From Streptomyces monashensis (GTDB lineage Bacteria; Actinomycetota; Actinomycetes; Streptomycetales; Streptomycetaceae), in contig NZ_MLYO01000012.1 in NCBI RefSeq assembly GCF_001866665.1, positions 310,001-374,000 on the forward strand: DNA of 64,000 nucleotides. The letters run 5' to 3'. The notes below the pieces were generated by a model. The model saw only the letters and a list, made by a program, of their open reading frames with translations. It was not told the DNA's origin and did no database searches. This document shows positions 46,706 through 57,391 of the stretch, in pieces. Each line of letters begins with the position of its first letter. Position 1 is the stretch's first letter. A program made the position numbers and the translations under genes.

Positions 46706-47945
46706 CGCCGACCAACGGTACGCGAGCCGACACCGCCGTGCCGTGACCGGGTTCGGACTCCACGGTCAGGGCGCCCGCGATGCGCTCGGCGCGGGCCCGC
46801 ATGCCGTCCAGGCCGAAGCCGCCGGCGCGGGTGCGGGGCGGTACGGCAGCGGGATCGAAGCCCGTGCCGTCGTCGCGGACGTCGAGGGTGACCTCGTCGC
46901 CCATGAAGGAGAGGGTGACCCCGACCCGGGTCGCGCGGGCGTGCCGGGCGGCGTTGGACAGCGCCTCCTGGGCGATGCGCAGCAGCGTCGCCGAGACCTC
47001 GTCGTGCAGCTGCTCGGTGGTGCCGGTGACCGTGAACTCGGCCCGCACGCCCGTGCGTTCGCCCCATTCCGCGACCGTCTTCTTCAGCGCCTCGGGCAGC
47101 CCGTCGGCCATGAGCTCCACCGGCGCCAGGTTGTGCACCGACCGGCGGGCCTCGCCGAGGCTGTGCCGGGCCAGCGTGGAGGCGCGCTCCAGATGGGTGC
47201 GGGCGGTGGTCAGGTCGGGGGCGTTCGCGACGACCTGGAGCTGCGCGATGATCCCGGTCAGGCCCTGGGCGATGGTGTCGTGGATCTCGGCGGCGAGTCG
47301 GCGCCGCTCGTCGGCCACGCCCGCCTCCCGCGCCTGGACGAGGAGCTGGGTGTGCAGGGCCGCGTTCTCGTCGAGGGCCTGCTGCAGCGCCGTGTTGGTG
47401 CGCTCCAGCTCGGCGATGGTGTCGGCCTGGACACTGAGCCGGGCCTGCTCCTGCTCGGCGAACCGGGTGAACACGCTGACCATCCCCATGTTGACGCCCA
47501 GCACGAGGAAGAAGCCGAGCCACATGACCAGCCCGTGCGGCGGCCAGCCGCCCACCTCGCTGCCGGCCATGGTGACGGCGGTCAGGAAGAGTCCCGGCAG
47601 CACCAGCCGGCGCGGCAGCTCCCGGCCGGCGGTGTAGTAGCCGCTCACGGCGTAGAAGGCGAAGAACGGGTTGGCCCAGGTCAGCACGAAGGCGACGGAC
47701 CAGCGCAGGAGGTAGAGGGACACACCCGTCCGGCTCGGGCCCGGCCGCCTGCGCTTCACCCTGCCCCAGTACAGCTGCAGCACGGCGGCCACGGGCACGA
47801 GGACCGTGCAGACGATCATTCCGGGCCGGTCCATGCCGACCGGCCGGGCGGAGATCGCCGCCGCGACGACACCGACGACCAGCAGCGCCCAGGGCCCCCA
47901 GGTGTCGAAGGAGGCCCGGGGCGGCTGCTGCACGGTGCTCGTCAT
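46695..47945 (-). CDS. sensor histidine kinase (NarL/DesK class)
   Basis: A 416-residue membrane kinase from the ATG at 47945. About five hydrophobic segments (residues 17-33, 41-60, 78-98, 114-128 and 138-160) are followed by a coiled linker and a HisKA_3 domain with His222 in AAEIHDTIAQGLTGI. The HATPase domain has NAARHARATRVGVTL and DDGTGFDP. It has no large extracellular loop, so the signal is probably sensed in or near the membrane. It pairs with the overlapping response regulator, with an ABC transporter beside them. Confidence 0.94.
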   Translation of the reverse strand: MTSTVQQPPRASFDTWGPWALLVVGVVAAAISARPVGMDRPGMIVCTVLVPVAAVLQLYWGRVKRRRPGPSRTGVSLYLLRWSVAFVLTWANPFFAFYAVSGYYTAGRELPRRLVLPGLFLTAVTMAGSEVGGWPPHGLVMWLGFFLVLGVNMGMVSVFTRFAEQEQARLSVQADTIAELERTNTALQQALDENAALHTQLLVQAREAGVADERRRLAAEIHDTIAQGLTGIIAQLQVVANAPDLTTARTHLERASTLARHSLGEARRSVHNLAPVELMADGLPEALKKTVAEWGERTGVRAEFTVTGTTEQLHDEVSATLLRIAQEALSNAARHARATRVGVTLSFMGDEVTLDVRDDGTGFDPAAVPPRTRAGGFGLDGMRARAERIAGALTVESEPGHGTAVSARVPLVGDDR

Positions 47946-47970
47946 GCCCCCAGTGTCCGGCACGGCCCGC

Positions 47971-48701
47971 TCACTCCCAGCGGAACCAGCGCACGGCGGC
48001 GCCGGTGAGCAGCACCGTCCACGCCGCGAGCACCCCGAGGTGCCCCCAGGCCGGCCAGTCGCCGGAGGCGGCCTGGTCCAGGGCGCGGGCCGCCGCACCG
48101 AACGGGGTCAGCTGGACCACCCTGGCCAGCGCGTGCGGCATGGACCGCACCGGGATCCACACGCCCGCGCTGAACATCATCGGGAAGAGCACCATCGACC
48201 CGATGGCACCGGCGACCTTCGTCGTCCGGGAGAGCGCCGAGACGACGCTGCCGAGCGCGAGGGCGGACGCCGCCGCGAGCAGCAGGGCCAGCAGATAGCC
48301 GGCCGGCTGCCGGGGCAGCGTCACCCCGAAGGCCGCCCGGCCGACCACGAGCGCGAGCACCGCCGAGGCCAGCGCGGCCACGCCCTGGACGGCCATCTGT
48401 GCCGCCAGCAGCGCCGAGGGGCGCACCGGCGTGACGGACATGCGGCGCAGGATGCCGCGCTCCCGGTAGCCGGTGAGGACCTGCGGCAGCCCCTGCGCCC
48501 CGGACATGATCAGCGCGATCAGTACGGCGATGGGCACGTAGACGTCGACCGGCCGCAGCCCGCCCATCGACGCGTCGGCATGACGGAACGAGGGGATGGA
48601 GCCGAGGATCGCCAGCAGCAGCGAGGGGAACAGGAAGATCCAGAAAATGGTGGCCGGTTCCCGGCGCAGCAGCCGGAACTCGGTGCGCAGCACGGCGGTG
48701 T

Positions 48702-48705
<4 letters not shown>
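47971..48705 (-). CDS. ABC-2 type transporter permease
   Basis: A 244-residue inner-membrane protein with six hydrophobic segments; LRTEFRLLRREPATIFWIFLFPSLLLAILGS opens it and PMMFSAGVWIPVRSMPHALARVVQLTPFGAAARAL near residues 180-215 is the ABC-2 signature region. It is the membrane partner of the ATPase encoded four bases upstream and probably exports a drug, peptide or lipid. The neighbouring two-component system is the likely regulator, an arrangement common for antibiotic-stress modules. Confidence 0.93.
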
Positions 48706-49622
<917 letters not shown>

Positions 49623-49804
49623 GCTCCGAGCATTGCGCCCCGGAACCCCGCGGCACATCGGCCGACCCGCTCGAAGCCGCATCCGCCGATCGGTTGATGC
49701 CGCCCTACGACTCCTCGCGCGCGCAGGTCGTAGGACCAGCGACGGAGCCGCCTCCGGCCGAAACTCGGTGGGCGATGTCAGTGCCGGTCCGTACGCTCGC
49801 GGTG

Positions 49805-51688
49805 ATGCCCACGACACGTGCAACCACCGAGGACCGATCGGCCGTCCGCACGCTGCTGCGGCTGTGGCCGTACGTACGCCCCGTGCGCGCACGGCTGTTC
49901 ACGGCCGCGTTCGTCGCCGTCGTGGCCTCCTGCACGGGGCTGGTGATCCCGCTCGTCCTGAAGTGGATGGTCGACGGACCGGTCGCCGACCGCGACCCGG
50001 GCGGCGTGTGGCTCGGTGCCCTGTACCTGTTCCTGCTGGGCGTCGCCGAGGCGCTGCTGTTCGGTCTGCGCCGGTGGCTGGTGGCCCGTCCGCTCTCGCG
50101 CGTGGAGGCGCGGATGCGGGCGGGGCTGTACGGGCGGCTGCAACGGCTGCCGGTGAGCTTCCACGACCGCTGGGCCTCGGGCCAACTGCTGTCCCGGGGC
50201 ACCACGGACCTGATGCTGCTGCGCCAGTTCCTCGCCTTCCCGCTGACGTTCCTGCTGGTCAACGGTGTGACCATCCTGGTCGGCGTGGTGATCATGCTGG
50301 CGCAGGACTGGGTGCTGGGGCTCGTCATCCTCGGACCCACGATCCCGGTGATGTGGACCTGCGCGGTCTTCGAGCGGCGGTACGCCACGGTGGCCCGGGC
50401 GGCGCAGGACCAGGTCGGCGACCTGACGACGGTGGTCGAGGAGAGCGTGCTCGGCATCCGCGTCGTCAAGGGCTTCGGCCGCCACCGCAGCCAGACGCAC
50501 GCCTTCCGCGAACTGGCGCTCACGCTGCGCGGCACCGAACTGCGCAAGGCCCGGCTGCTGGCCGTCATCTGGGGCGTCATCGTGACCCTGCCCGAGCTGG
50601 CGATCGGGGCGGCACTGGTGCTGGGGGTGGTGCGGGTGTCCGACGGCGGCCTGTCGGCGGGCACCCTGGTCGCCTTCCTGAGCACGGCACTCGCCCTGCG
50701 CTGGCCGGTGGACTCCATCGGCTTCCTGCTGGCCATGAGCCAGGAGGCGGCAACGGCCACGGAACGCTACTTCGAGGCGATGGACGAGGCTCCGGAGGAG
50801 GACTCGGCAACGGCTGGACACGGGGAAGGCCCGGCCGCCCGGCGCGGGGAGGACTCGATCACCCGGCACGGGGAGGTCTCAGCCGCCCGGCGTGAGCGCG
50901 GTGGACCGCGCGCGCACTCCGCCGCCGGGCTCCGGTTCGAGAACGTCCGGTTCCGGTACCCCGACGCGGACCCCGCCTCGCCGCCCCTCCTCACCCGCAT
51001 CGACCTGCACATCCGCCCTGGTGAGTCCATGGCGCTGGTCGGTGCGACCGGGAGCGGGAAGACGACGCTCACCGCGCTCGTGCCGCGACTGCACGAGATC
51101 ACCTCGGGGCGGATCACCCTCGACGGCGTCGACATCACCGAGATGCCCCGCGAGGAGCTGCGCGCCAGGGTGGCCGTGGCCTTCGAGGAGCCCACGCTCT
51201 TCTCGGCGAGCGTCGGCGAGAACGTCCTCATGGGTGCCGGGCCGGACGCGGGCGAGCCGGAGTTGGAGCGGGCGCTGGACGTCGCGCAGGCCGCCGGCTT
51301 CGTGCACGCCCTCCCGCAGGGCGCCGGCACCCGGGTCGGCGAGCAGGGCCTCAGCCTGTCCGGCGGTCAGCGCCAGCGCCTCGCGCTAGCCCGCGCAGTC
51401 GTCGGCAGACCGGACTTCCTGGTCCTGGACGACCCGCTGTCCGCCCTCGACGTGCACACGGAGGCGGCCGTGGAGTCCGCCCTGCGCCAGGTCCTCGCCG
51501 ACACCACCGCGTTGATCGTGGCCCACCGCCCGTCCACGGTGCTGCTCGCCGACCGGGTCGCCCTGCTCTCGGGCGGCCGGATAGCCGCCGTCGGCACGCA
51601 CCACGAACTGCTGCGCACCAACGCCGAGTACGCGCATCTGATGTCCGGGGAGTCCGGGCACTCCAGGGACGGGGAGGAATCCCGTTGA
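49805..51688 (+). CDS. heterodimeric ABC exporter 1, subunit A (TMD-NBD fusion)
   Basis: A 627-residue half transporter. The start at 49805 is uncertain (Met at 49775 and a GTG at 49802 are in frame), and no strong ribosome site distinguishes them. Six membrane helices (about residues 25-320) precede the NBD. Walker A is GATGSGKT at 413-420, the signature LSGGQRQR at 518-525 is canonical, but Walker B reads LVLDDP (D542-D543), replacing the catalytic Glu with Asp. A charged, imperfectly repeated linker (about residues 336-370, with HGE/RRGE motifs) joins the domains. It overlaps subunit B by four bases. Confidence 0.92.
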   Translation: MPTTRATTEDRSAVRTLLRLWPYVRPVRARLFTAAFVAVVASCTGLVIPLVLKWMVDGPVADRDPGGVWLGALYLFLLGVAEALLFGLRRWLVARPLSRVEARMRAGLYGRLQRLPVSFHDRWASGQLLSRGTTDLMLLRQFLAFPLTFLLVNGVTILVGVVIMLAQDWVLGLVILGPTIPVMWTCAVFERRYATVARAAQDQVGDLTTVVEESVLGIRVVKGFGRHRSQTHAFRELALTLRGTELRKARLLAVIWGVIVTLPELAIGAALVLGVVRVSDGGLSAGTLVAFLSTALALRWPVDSIGFLLAMSQEAATATERYFEAMDEAPEEDSATAGHGEGPAARRGEDSITRHGEVSAARRERGGPRAHSAAGLRFENVRFRYPDADPASPPLLTRIDLHIRPGESMALVGATGSGKTTLTALVPRLHEITSGRITLDGVDITEMPREELRARVAVAFEEPTLFSASVGENVLMGAGPDAGEPELERALDVAQAAGFVHALPQGAGTRVGEQGLSLSGGQRQRLALARAVVGRPDFLVLDDPLSALDVHTEAAVESALRQVLADTTALIVAHRPSTVLLADRVALLSGGRIAAVGTHHELLRTNAEYAHLMSGESGHSRDGEESR

Positions 51689-53580
51689 CCACCACGACCG
51701 CCTCCACCCCCACCTCCGACGACGACGAACTCCCCGGTCCCGGGCGGCAGACGGCCGCGGGGAGGGCCGCGCCGGGGGCCGACGGCGCGGACGACGCCTT
51801 CGACCGGGACGTCCTGCCCACCGCGCCCGGCGCCACCGCCGCCCTGCTGCGCTCCCTGCTCGCCCCTCTGAAGGGCAGGGCGGTACGGACCACGGTCCTG
51901 CTGCTGCTCCAGCAGGCGGCCGTGCAGACGGGCCCGCTGATCGTGGCGTACGCCATCGACAACGCCGTACCCGCGTTCCGTGACCACCGAAGCGGCCCGC
52001 TGATCGCGGTGGCCGTCGGCTGTCTGCTGTGCGCGCTGCTCTCCGGCGCCCTCCAGGCCGCGTTCATCGAGACCTGCGCGCGCGTCAGCCAGGACGTGCT
52101 GCTGGACCTGCGCGGCCGGATCTTCCGGCACGCGCAGGCACTGAGCGTCGACTTCCACGAGCGCTACACCTCCGGCCGGCTGATATCCCGCTCCACGACG
52201 GACGTCGAGTCGCTGCGCGAGCTGCTGAACGACGGGCTCCAGGAGCTGGTGACCGTCGTGCTGTCCTTCGTCTACATCTCCGCGCTGCTGCTGTGGCTGG
52301 ACCTCGGCCTGGGCGCGCTCGCGGTGGCCTCCCTCGCGCCGCTGTACCTGCTCGTGCGCCTGTACCAGCGGCGGGTGGGGCGGGTGTACCGGGCCCGGTC
52401 CACGGCGATCGCGGCGGTGATCGTGAAGTTCGTGGAGACGATGAACGGCATCCGCCCGGTGCGCACCTTCCGCCGGGAGGCCGTGAACGACGCCGAGTTC
52501 GCCGTGCTGAACCGGCGGCACGAGCGGACGAACGGCGACGCGCTGCTGGAGATGGCCCGCTATGTGGTCGGCTCCCGGCTGGTGGCCAACACGGCGGTGG
52601 CGGGGATCGTTCTGTGGGGCGCCTACCGGGTGGCGACCGGCTCGCTGGAGCTGGGCGTGCTGGCGGCGGCGGTCCTCTACCTCCGCCGCCTCTACGACCC
52701 CATCGACCGGCTCGGCATGTTCCTGAACGCCTACCAGTCGGCTGCGGCCTCCCTGGAGAAGATCGCCGGCCTGCTGGCCCAGACCCCGTCCGTGCCCGAG
52801 CCGACGGCGCCCCGCGAACTCCCGCCGCCGAAGGGCGACGTGCCCGGACGCGAGGTCGTCTTCGACGCGGTCCGCTTCGGCTACCGCACCGGCGGCGAGG
52901 TGCTGCCCCGCTTCGATCTGACCCTCCCGGCCGGACAGACGGTCGCCGTGGTCGGCTCCACGGGCGCGGGCAAGTCCACCCTCGCCAAGCTGCTGGCCCG
53001 CTTCTACGACCCCACCGGCGGCCGCGTCCTGCTCGACGGCGTGGACCTGCGGGAACTGCCCACGCCGGAGCTGCGGCGCGGGGTGGTCATGGTGACCCAG
53101 GAGGCGTTCCTGTTCTCCGGGACGGTCGCGGACAACATCGCCGTCGGCCGGGCCGACGCCACCCGCGAGGAGATCGAGCGGGCCGCGAAGGCGATCGGCG
53201 CGCACGCGTTCATCAGCGCGCTGCCCGACGGCTACGACACCGACGTACGCAAGCGCGGCGGCCGTATCTCGGCCGGGCAACGCCAACTGGTCGCCTTCGC
53301 CCGGGCGTTGCTGGCCGACCCGGCGGTGCTGATCCTGGACGAGGCGACCAGCTCCCTGGACATCCCGGGCGAGCGGGCGGTGCAGCGGGCGATGACGACG
53401 GTGCTGCGGGGGCGTACGGCGGTGGTGATCGCGCACCGCCTGTCGACGGTCGAGATCGCGGACCGGGTCCTGGTCATGGAGCACGGCCGCATCGTCGAGG
53501 ACGGCCCACCGGCCGACCTCGTCTCGGGCCCGGGCCGCTTCGCGGAGCTGCACAGGACCTGGCGGGACAGCCTGGCGTAG
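51685..53580 (+). CDS. heterodimeric ABC exporter 1, subunit B (TMD-NBD fusion)
   Basis: A 631-residue half transporter that begins with TTG at 51685, overlapping the subunit A stop and preceded by GGGGAGGAA at six bases; no ATG or GTG fits better. An Asp/Pro-rich leader of about 50 residues is followed by six membrane helices and the NBD. Walker A is GSTGAGKS (424-431), the signature is the weaker ISAGQRQL (528-535) and Walker B LILDEATSSLD keeps its catalytic Glu. With subunit A it would form one strong and one weaker ATP site. Cargo unknown; drug or lipid export is usual. Confidence 0.92.
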   Translation: MTTTTASTPTSDDDELPGPGRQTAAGRAAPGADGADDAFDRDVLPTAPGATAALLRSLLAPLKGRAVRTTVLLLLQQAAVQTGPLIVAYAIDNAVPAFRDHRSGPLIAVAVGCLLCALLSGALQAAFIETCARVSQDVLLDLRGRIFRHAQALSVDFHERYTSGRLISRSTTDVESLRELLNDGLQELVTVVLSFVYISALLLWLDLGLGALAVASLAPLYLLVRLYQRRVGRVYRARSTAIAAVIVKFVETMNGIRPVRTFRREAVNDAEFAVLNRRHERTNGDALLEMARYVVGSRLVANTAVAGIVLWGAYRVATGSLELGVLAAAVLYLRRLYDPIDRLGMFLNAYQSAAASLEKIAGLLAQTPSVPEPTAPRELPPPKGDVPGREVVFDAVRFGYRTGGEVLPRFDLTLPAGQTVAVVGSTGAGKSTLAKLLARFYDPTGGRVLLDGVDLRELPTPELRRGVVMVTQEAFLFSGTVADNIAVGRADATREEIERAAKAIGAHAFISALPDGYDTDVRKRGGRISAGQRQLVAFARALLADPAVLILDEATSSLDIPGERAVQRAMTTVLRGRTAVVIAHRLSTVEIADRVLVMEHGRIVEDGPPADLVSGPGRFAELHRTWRDSLA

Positions 53581-53607
53581 GCCCAGGGCGACGCGAACGG
53601 GGGACGG

Positions 53608-55347
53608 ATGATCGACGCGTACGAGGAACCGGGTGTGCCCGACACCCGCGGCGGCTGGCGGTTTCTGTGGTGGCTGGTGTGGCGGCAGCGGGGGCGGTCG
53701 CTGGCCGGTGCCACGCTGGCCAGCGTGTGGATGGTGCTGCTGGCCGCGCAGCCGTACATGGTGGCGCGGGCCGTGGACGACGGGCTGGTGCCGGGGCGGC
53801 TGGGGGTGCTGGCCGCGTGGGCGGGGGCGATGTTCGTGCTGGGCGCGGGCAACGCCTGGCTGAGCATCATGCGGCACCGCACGATGACCCGGGTGCGGAT
53901 GGACGCCAACTTCCGCACGGTGAAGGCGGTCGTGGGGCATGTGGTGCGGCTCGGGGACGCGCTGCCGCGCCGGGCGGGGGCCGGGGAGGTCGTGACCATC
54001 GGCGTCGGCGACGTACAGGTGATCGCGCAGTCGCTCACCGCCGTCGGGCCGGGCGTCGGCTCGATGGTGGTGTACGTGGTGGTCGCCGGGCTGCTGTTCA
54101 CCGTCTCGGCGCCGCTCGCCGCCGTGGTCCTGCTCGGGCTGCCGGTGCTCGCGCTGGTCACCGGGCCGCTGACGCTGCGCCTGCAGCACGCGGAGAGCGA
54201 GTACCGGGAGCGGCAGGGCGTGCTGACCGCCCGCATCGGGGACCTCGCGGGGGGCCTGCGCGTCCTCAACGGGCTGGGCGGGAAGTCGCTGTTCGCCGAC
54301 GGGTTCCGTACGGACTCGCAGGCGCTGCGCGCGCAGGGGTACCGGGTGGGCGCGGTGGCCAGCTGGGTGCAGGCGCTCGGCGTGGGCCTGCCCACCCTGT
54401 TCCTCGCCGTCGTGACCTGGCTCGGTGCCCGGCTGACGGCCCAGGGGCACATCAGCGTCGGCCAGTTGGTGTCGGTGTACGGCTATGTCGCGGTGCTGAT
54501 CGGGCCGGTGGCGTTCATGGTGCAGATGGCCTACGAGCTGAACCGTGGCGTGGTGGCCGCGCGTCGGGTCGTAGGGCTGCTGCGCCTCGCGCCGGACCCG
54601 GACGTGGGCACGCGGCCCGCGCCCGCCGGGCCGGCCGAGCTGCACGACCCCGTGTCCGGGGTGCGGATCGCGCCGGGCCGGCTGACCGTGCTGGCCGCCG
54701 CCCGGCCCGCCGAGGCGACCGCCGTCGTCGACCGGCTCGGCCGCTTCGGCCCGACCGACGCCACCTGGGGCGGGGTGCGGCTGGACGCGATCCCGCTGGC
54801 CGACGTACGCGCGCGCGTGCTGGTCGCGGACAACGAGGCCGACCTGTTCGCCGGGCCGCTGCGGGAGGTCGTGGCCGCCGAGGGCGCGGTCGGGGAGGCT
54901 GCGCTGCGGCGGGCGCTGTACGCCGCAGCGGCCGACGACGTCGTACGCGGGCTGCCGGAGGGGGCCGACTCGGCCGTCGCCGGGCAGGGCCGCAGTCTCT
55001 CCGGTGGCCAGCGCCAGCGGGTGCGGCTGGTACGGGCGTTGCTGGCCGACCCCGAGGTGCTGCTGGCCGTGGAGCCGACCTCGGCGCTGGACGCGCACAC
55101 GGAGGCGACGGTGGCCGAACGGCTGCGGGCGGCGCGCGAGGGCCGTACGACGGTGGTGACGTCGACGTCGCCGCTGGTGCTGGACCGCGCGGACACGGTG
55201 GTGTTCCTGGCCGACGGCAAGGTCGCGGCGCACGGCCCGCACCGGCGGCTGCTGGCCGAGGAGCCGGCGTACCGGGCCCTGGTCGCCCGGGACGTGGAGG
55301 CCGGGAACACCGAGGATGCCGCGGACACGGAAGGGGTCGCAGGGTGA
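53608..55347 (+). CDS. heterodimeric ABC exporter 2, subunit A with degenerate Walker A and B
   Basis: A 579-residue half transporter with six membrane helices and an NBD that has lost ATP-binding elements. The Walker A position (residues 363-371) reads AAARPAEAT instead of GxxGxGKT. The Walker B strand reads VLLAVEPTSALD, with Val488 where the magnesium Asp should be, although Glu489 and the D-loop remain. The signature LSGGQRQR (464-471) is perfect. Alone it cannot hydrolyse ATP conventionally; it must act with the next gene product. It begins 28 bases after exporter 1 and overlaps its partner by four bases. Confidence 0.9.
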   Translation: MIDAYEEPGVPDTRGGWRFLWWLVWRQRGRSLAGATLASVWMVLLAAQPYMVARAVDDGLVPGRLGVLAAWAGAMFVLGAGNAWLSIMRHRTMTRVRMDANFRTVKAVVGHVVRLGDALPRRAGAGEVVTIGVGDVQVIAQSLTAVGPGVGSMVVYVVVAGLLFTVSAPLAAVVLLGLPVLALVTGPLTLRLQHAESEYRERQGVLTARIGDLAGGLRVLNGLGGKSLFADGFRTDSQALRAQGYRVGAVASWVQALGVGLPTLFLAVVTWLGARLTAQGHISVGQLVSVYGYVAVLIGPVAFMVQMAYELNRGVVAARRVVGLLRLAPDPDVGTRPAPAGPAELHDPVSGVRIAPGRLTVLAAARPAEATAVVDRLGRFGPTDATWGGVRLDAIPLADVRARVLVADNEADLFAGPLREVVAAEGAVGEAALRRALYAAAADDVVRGLPEGADSAVAGQGRSLSGGQRQRVRLVRALLADPEVLLAVEPTSALDAHTEATVAERLRAAREGRTTVVTSTSPLVLDRADTVVFLADGKVAAHGPHRRLLAEEPAYRALVARDVEAGNTEDAADTEGVAG

Positions 55348-57113
55348 CGGCGGGCGTGCCGGGTGAGGGGTTGCTGCCGGTCGCGGACCGGGCGCAGGTG
55401 CGGCGGGCCGTGGTGCGGCTGGTGCGGGCCGACGGGCGGGCGTTCGCCGCCGCGGTGCTGCTCAACGCGCTGGCGGCCGCGGCGGGACTGGCCGGGCCGT
55501 GGCTGGTCGGGCGCATCGTCGACGAGGTGCGCGCCGGGCACGGGGTCGGGGCGGTGGACCGGCTCGCGCTGTGGATCCTGCTGTGTTCGCTCGCGCAGCT
55601 GCTGCTGGCCCGCTGGGCGCGGCACGTGGGCTACCGGTTCGGGGAGCGGATGCTGGCCCGGGTGCGCGAGGAGTACGTCGAGCGGGTGCTGGCGCTGCCC
55701 GCGTCCGTGGTGGAGCGGGCCGGGACGGGTGACCTGACGGCGCGGGGGACGGCGGACGTGGCGACCGTCGGCAGCACGCTGCGGGACGTCGGTCCGGAAC
55801 TGCTGGTCGACTCCGTGCAGGCGCTGTTCGTGCTGGGCGCGGTGTTCGCGCTGGACCCGCTGTTCGGGGCGTTCGGGGTGCTCGCGCTGACCCCGATCTG
55901 GCTGTCGCTGCGCTGGTATCTGCGGCGGGCCCGGGACGGCTATCTCGCCGAGGGCGCGGCGACGTCCGAGGTGGCGGAGATCGTCGCCTCGACGGCGGCC
56001 GGGGCCCGCACGGTCGAGGCGTTCGGGCTGCGGCAGCGGCGGATCACGGCCGGCCGGGACGCGCTGGAGACATCCCGCCGGACCCGTTTCTACACGCTGT
56101 TCCTGCGGACGGTGTTCTTCCCGGCGGTCGACATCACCTACACCGTGCCCGTGGCGGGGATCCTGCTGCTGGGCGGCTGGCTGCACGAGCGGGGCTCGGT
56201 CGGGGTGGGCGCGGTGGTGGCGGCGGCGCTGTATCTGCGGCAGTTCACCGAGCCGCTGGACCAGATCCTGATGCGGGTGGAGCAACTGCAGAGCAGCGGC
56301 GCCTCGTTCGCGCGCGTGGAGGGGCTGGCGGCGCGGGCGCCCCGCGGGGACGCAGGGACGGGCTCGCCGGTGCCGGCGGACGACCGTGTCGACGTGCGGG
56401 GCGTGCGGTACGCCTACGAGCGCGGCGGCGAGGTGCTGCGCGGGGTGGACCTGACGGTGCGGCCCGGGGAGCGGCTCGCGGTGGTGGGGCCCTCCGGGGC
56501 CGGCAAGACGACGCTGAGCCGGCTGCTCGCGGGCATCGACCGGCCCGGGTCCGGCGCGGTGACGGTGGGCGGGGTGCCGGTCGCCGATCTCGAGCCGGAG
56601 CTGCTGCGCCGCCAGGTGGTGCTGGTGACGCAGGAGCACCATGTGTTCCTCGGCACGGTCCGGGACAACCTCCTGATCGCCGAACCGGAGGCCACGGACG
56701 ACGCCCTGTGGGCGGCGCTGGCGGCGGTGGGCGCCGACGCGTGGGTGCGCGACCTGCCGGCCGGCCTGGACACCCGGCTGGGTACGGGCGGCACGGCCAC
56801 CGACGGCTCGCAGGCCCAGCAACTCGCCCTGGCCCGTGTGGTGCTGGCCGACCCGCACACCCTGATCCTGGACGAGGCGACGGCGCTGCTGGACCCCACC
56901 ACGGCCCGCCACACCGAACGCGCCCTCGCCGCCGTTCTGGAGGGACGTACGGTCATCGCCATCGCGCACCGCCTGCACACCGCGCACGACGCCGACCGCG
57001 TGGCGGTCATGGAGGACGGCCGCCTCTCGGAACTGGGCACGCACGAGGAGCTGGTGACGGCGGGCGGGGCGTACGCGGCGCTGTGGCGGACCTGGCACGG
57101 GGACGCCCGCTGA
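55344..57113 (+). CDS. heterodimeric ABC exporter 2, subunit B with degenerate signature motif
   Basis: A 589-residue half transporter from the GTG at 55344, overlapping the subunit A stop (GTGA) and preceded by AAGGGG. Walker A GPSGAGKT (382-389) and Walker B LILDEATALLD are intact, but the signature LSGGQ is replaced by TDGSQ at 486-490, continuing AQQLALAR. The defects complement subunit A: its intact Walker motifs face subunit A's intact signature, giving one consensus ATP site and one fully degenerate site. The upstream open frame continuing to 52029 is a shadow of exporter 1. Confidence 0.92.
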   Translation: MTAGVPGEGLLPVADRAQVRRAVVRLVRADGRAFAAAVLLNALAAAAGLAGPWLVGRIVDEVRAGHGVGAVDRLALWILLCSLAQLLLARWARHVGYRFGERMLARVREEYVERVLALPASVVERAGTGDLTARGTADVATVGSTLRDVGPELLVDSVQALFVLGAVFALDPLFGAFGVLALTPIWLSLRWYLRRARDGYLAEGAATSEVAEIVASTAAGARTVEAFGLRQRRITAGRDALETSRRTRFYTLFLRTVFFPAVDITYTVPVAGILLLGGWLHERGSVGVGAVVAAALYLRQFTEPLDQILMRVEQLQSSGASFARVEGLAARAPRGDAGTGSPVPADDRVDVRGVRYAYERGGEVLRGVDLTVRPGERLAVVGPSGAGKTTLSRLLAGIDRPGSGAVTVGGVPVADLEPELLRRQVVLVTQEHHVFLGTVRDNLLIAEPEATDDALWAALAAVGADAWVRDLPAGLDTRLGTGGTATDGSQAQQLALARVVLADPHTLILDEATALLDPTTARHTERALAAVLEGRTVIAIAHRLHTAHDADRVAVMEDGRLSELGTHEELVTAGGAYAALWRTWHGDAR

Positions 57114-57391
57114 GGGGCGCTTCCCGCCGGGCAGTCCGCATACCGGACATGAACATCCGGTCAACGGACCGTTTCCGGCCAAGTTTGTGACGCGGTCCTG
57201 ACAGACATACCCATCCCCTGCCACTCTTCCCTGGCCGACTCACAGCAACCCCACAACTGCACGCGCACGCACGCGAGTCGGCCCGCACGACCCCGCACCT
57301 CGTTTCGCGCACGTCCTGTTCTGCCCGGACGCCCCGACCTCTCGTCCGGTCTCCCCTGGCCGCACGACCCGCGGCCACGCAGAAGGAGTCA

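Noticed and set aside
51367..55242. 1291-codon minus-strand open frame across the ABC exporters
   Set aside because: High-GC shadow of four real exporter genes; His/Arg/Gln/Gly-rich low-complexity product and no start signals.
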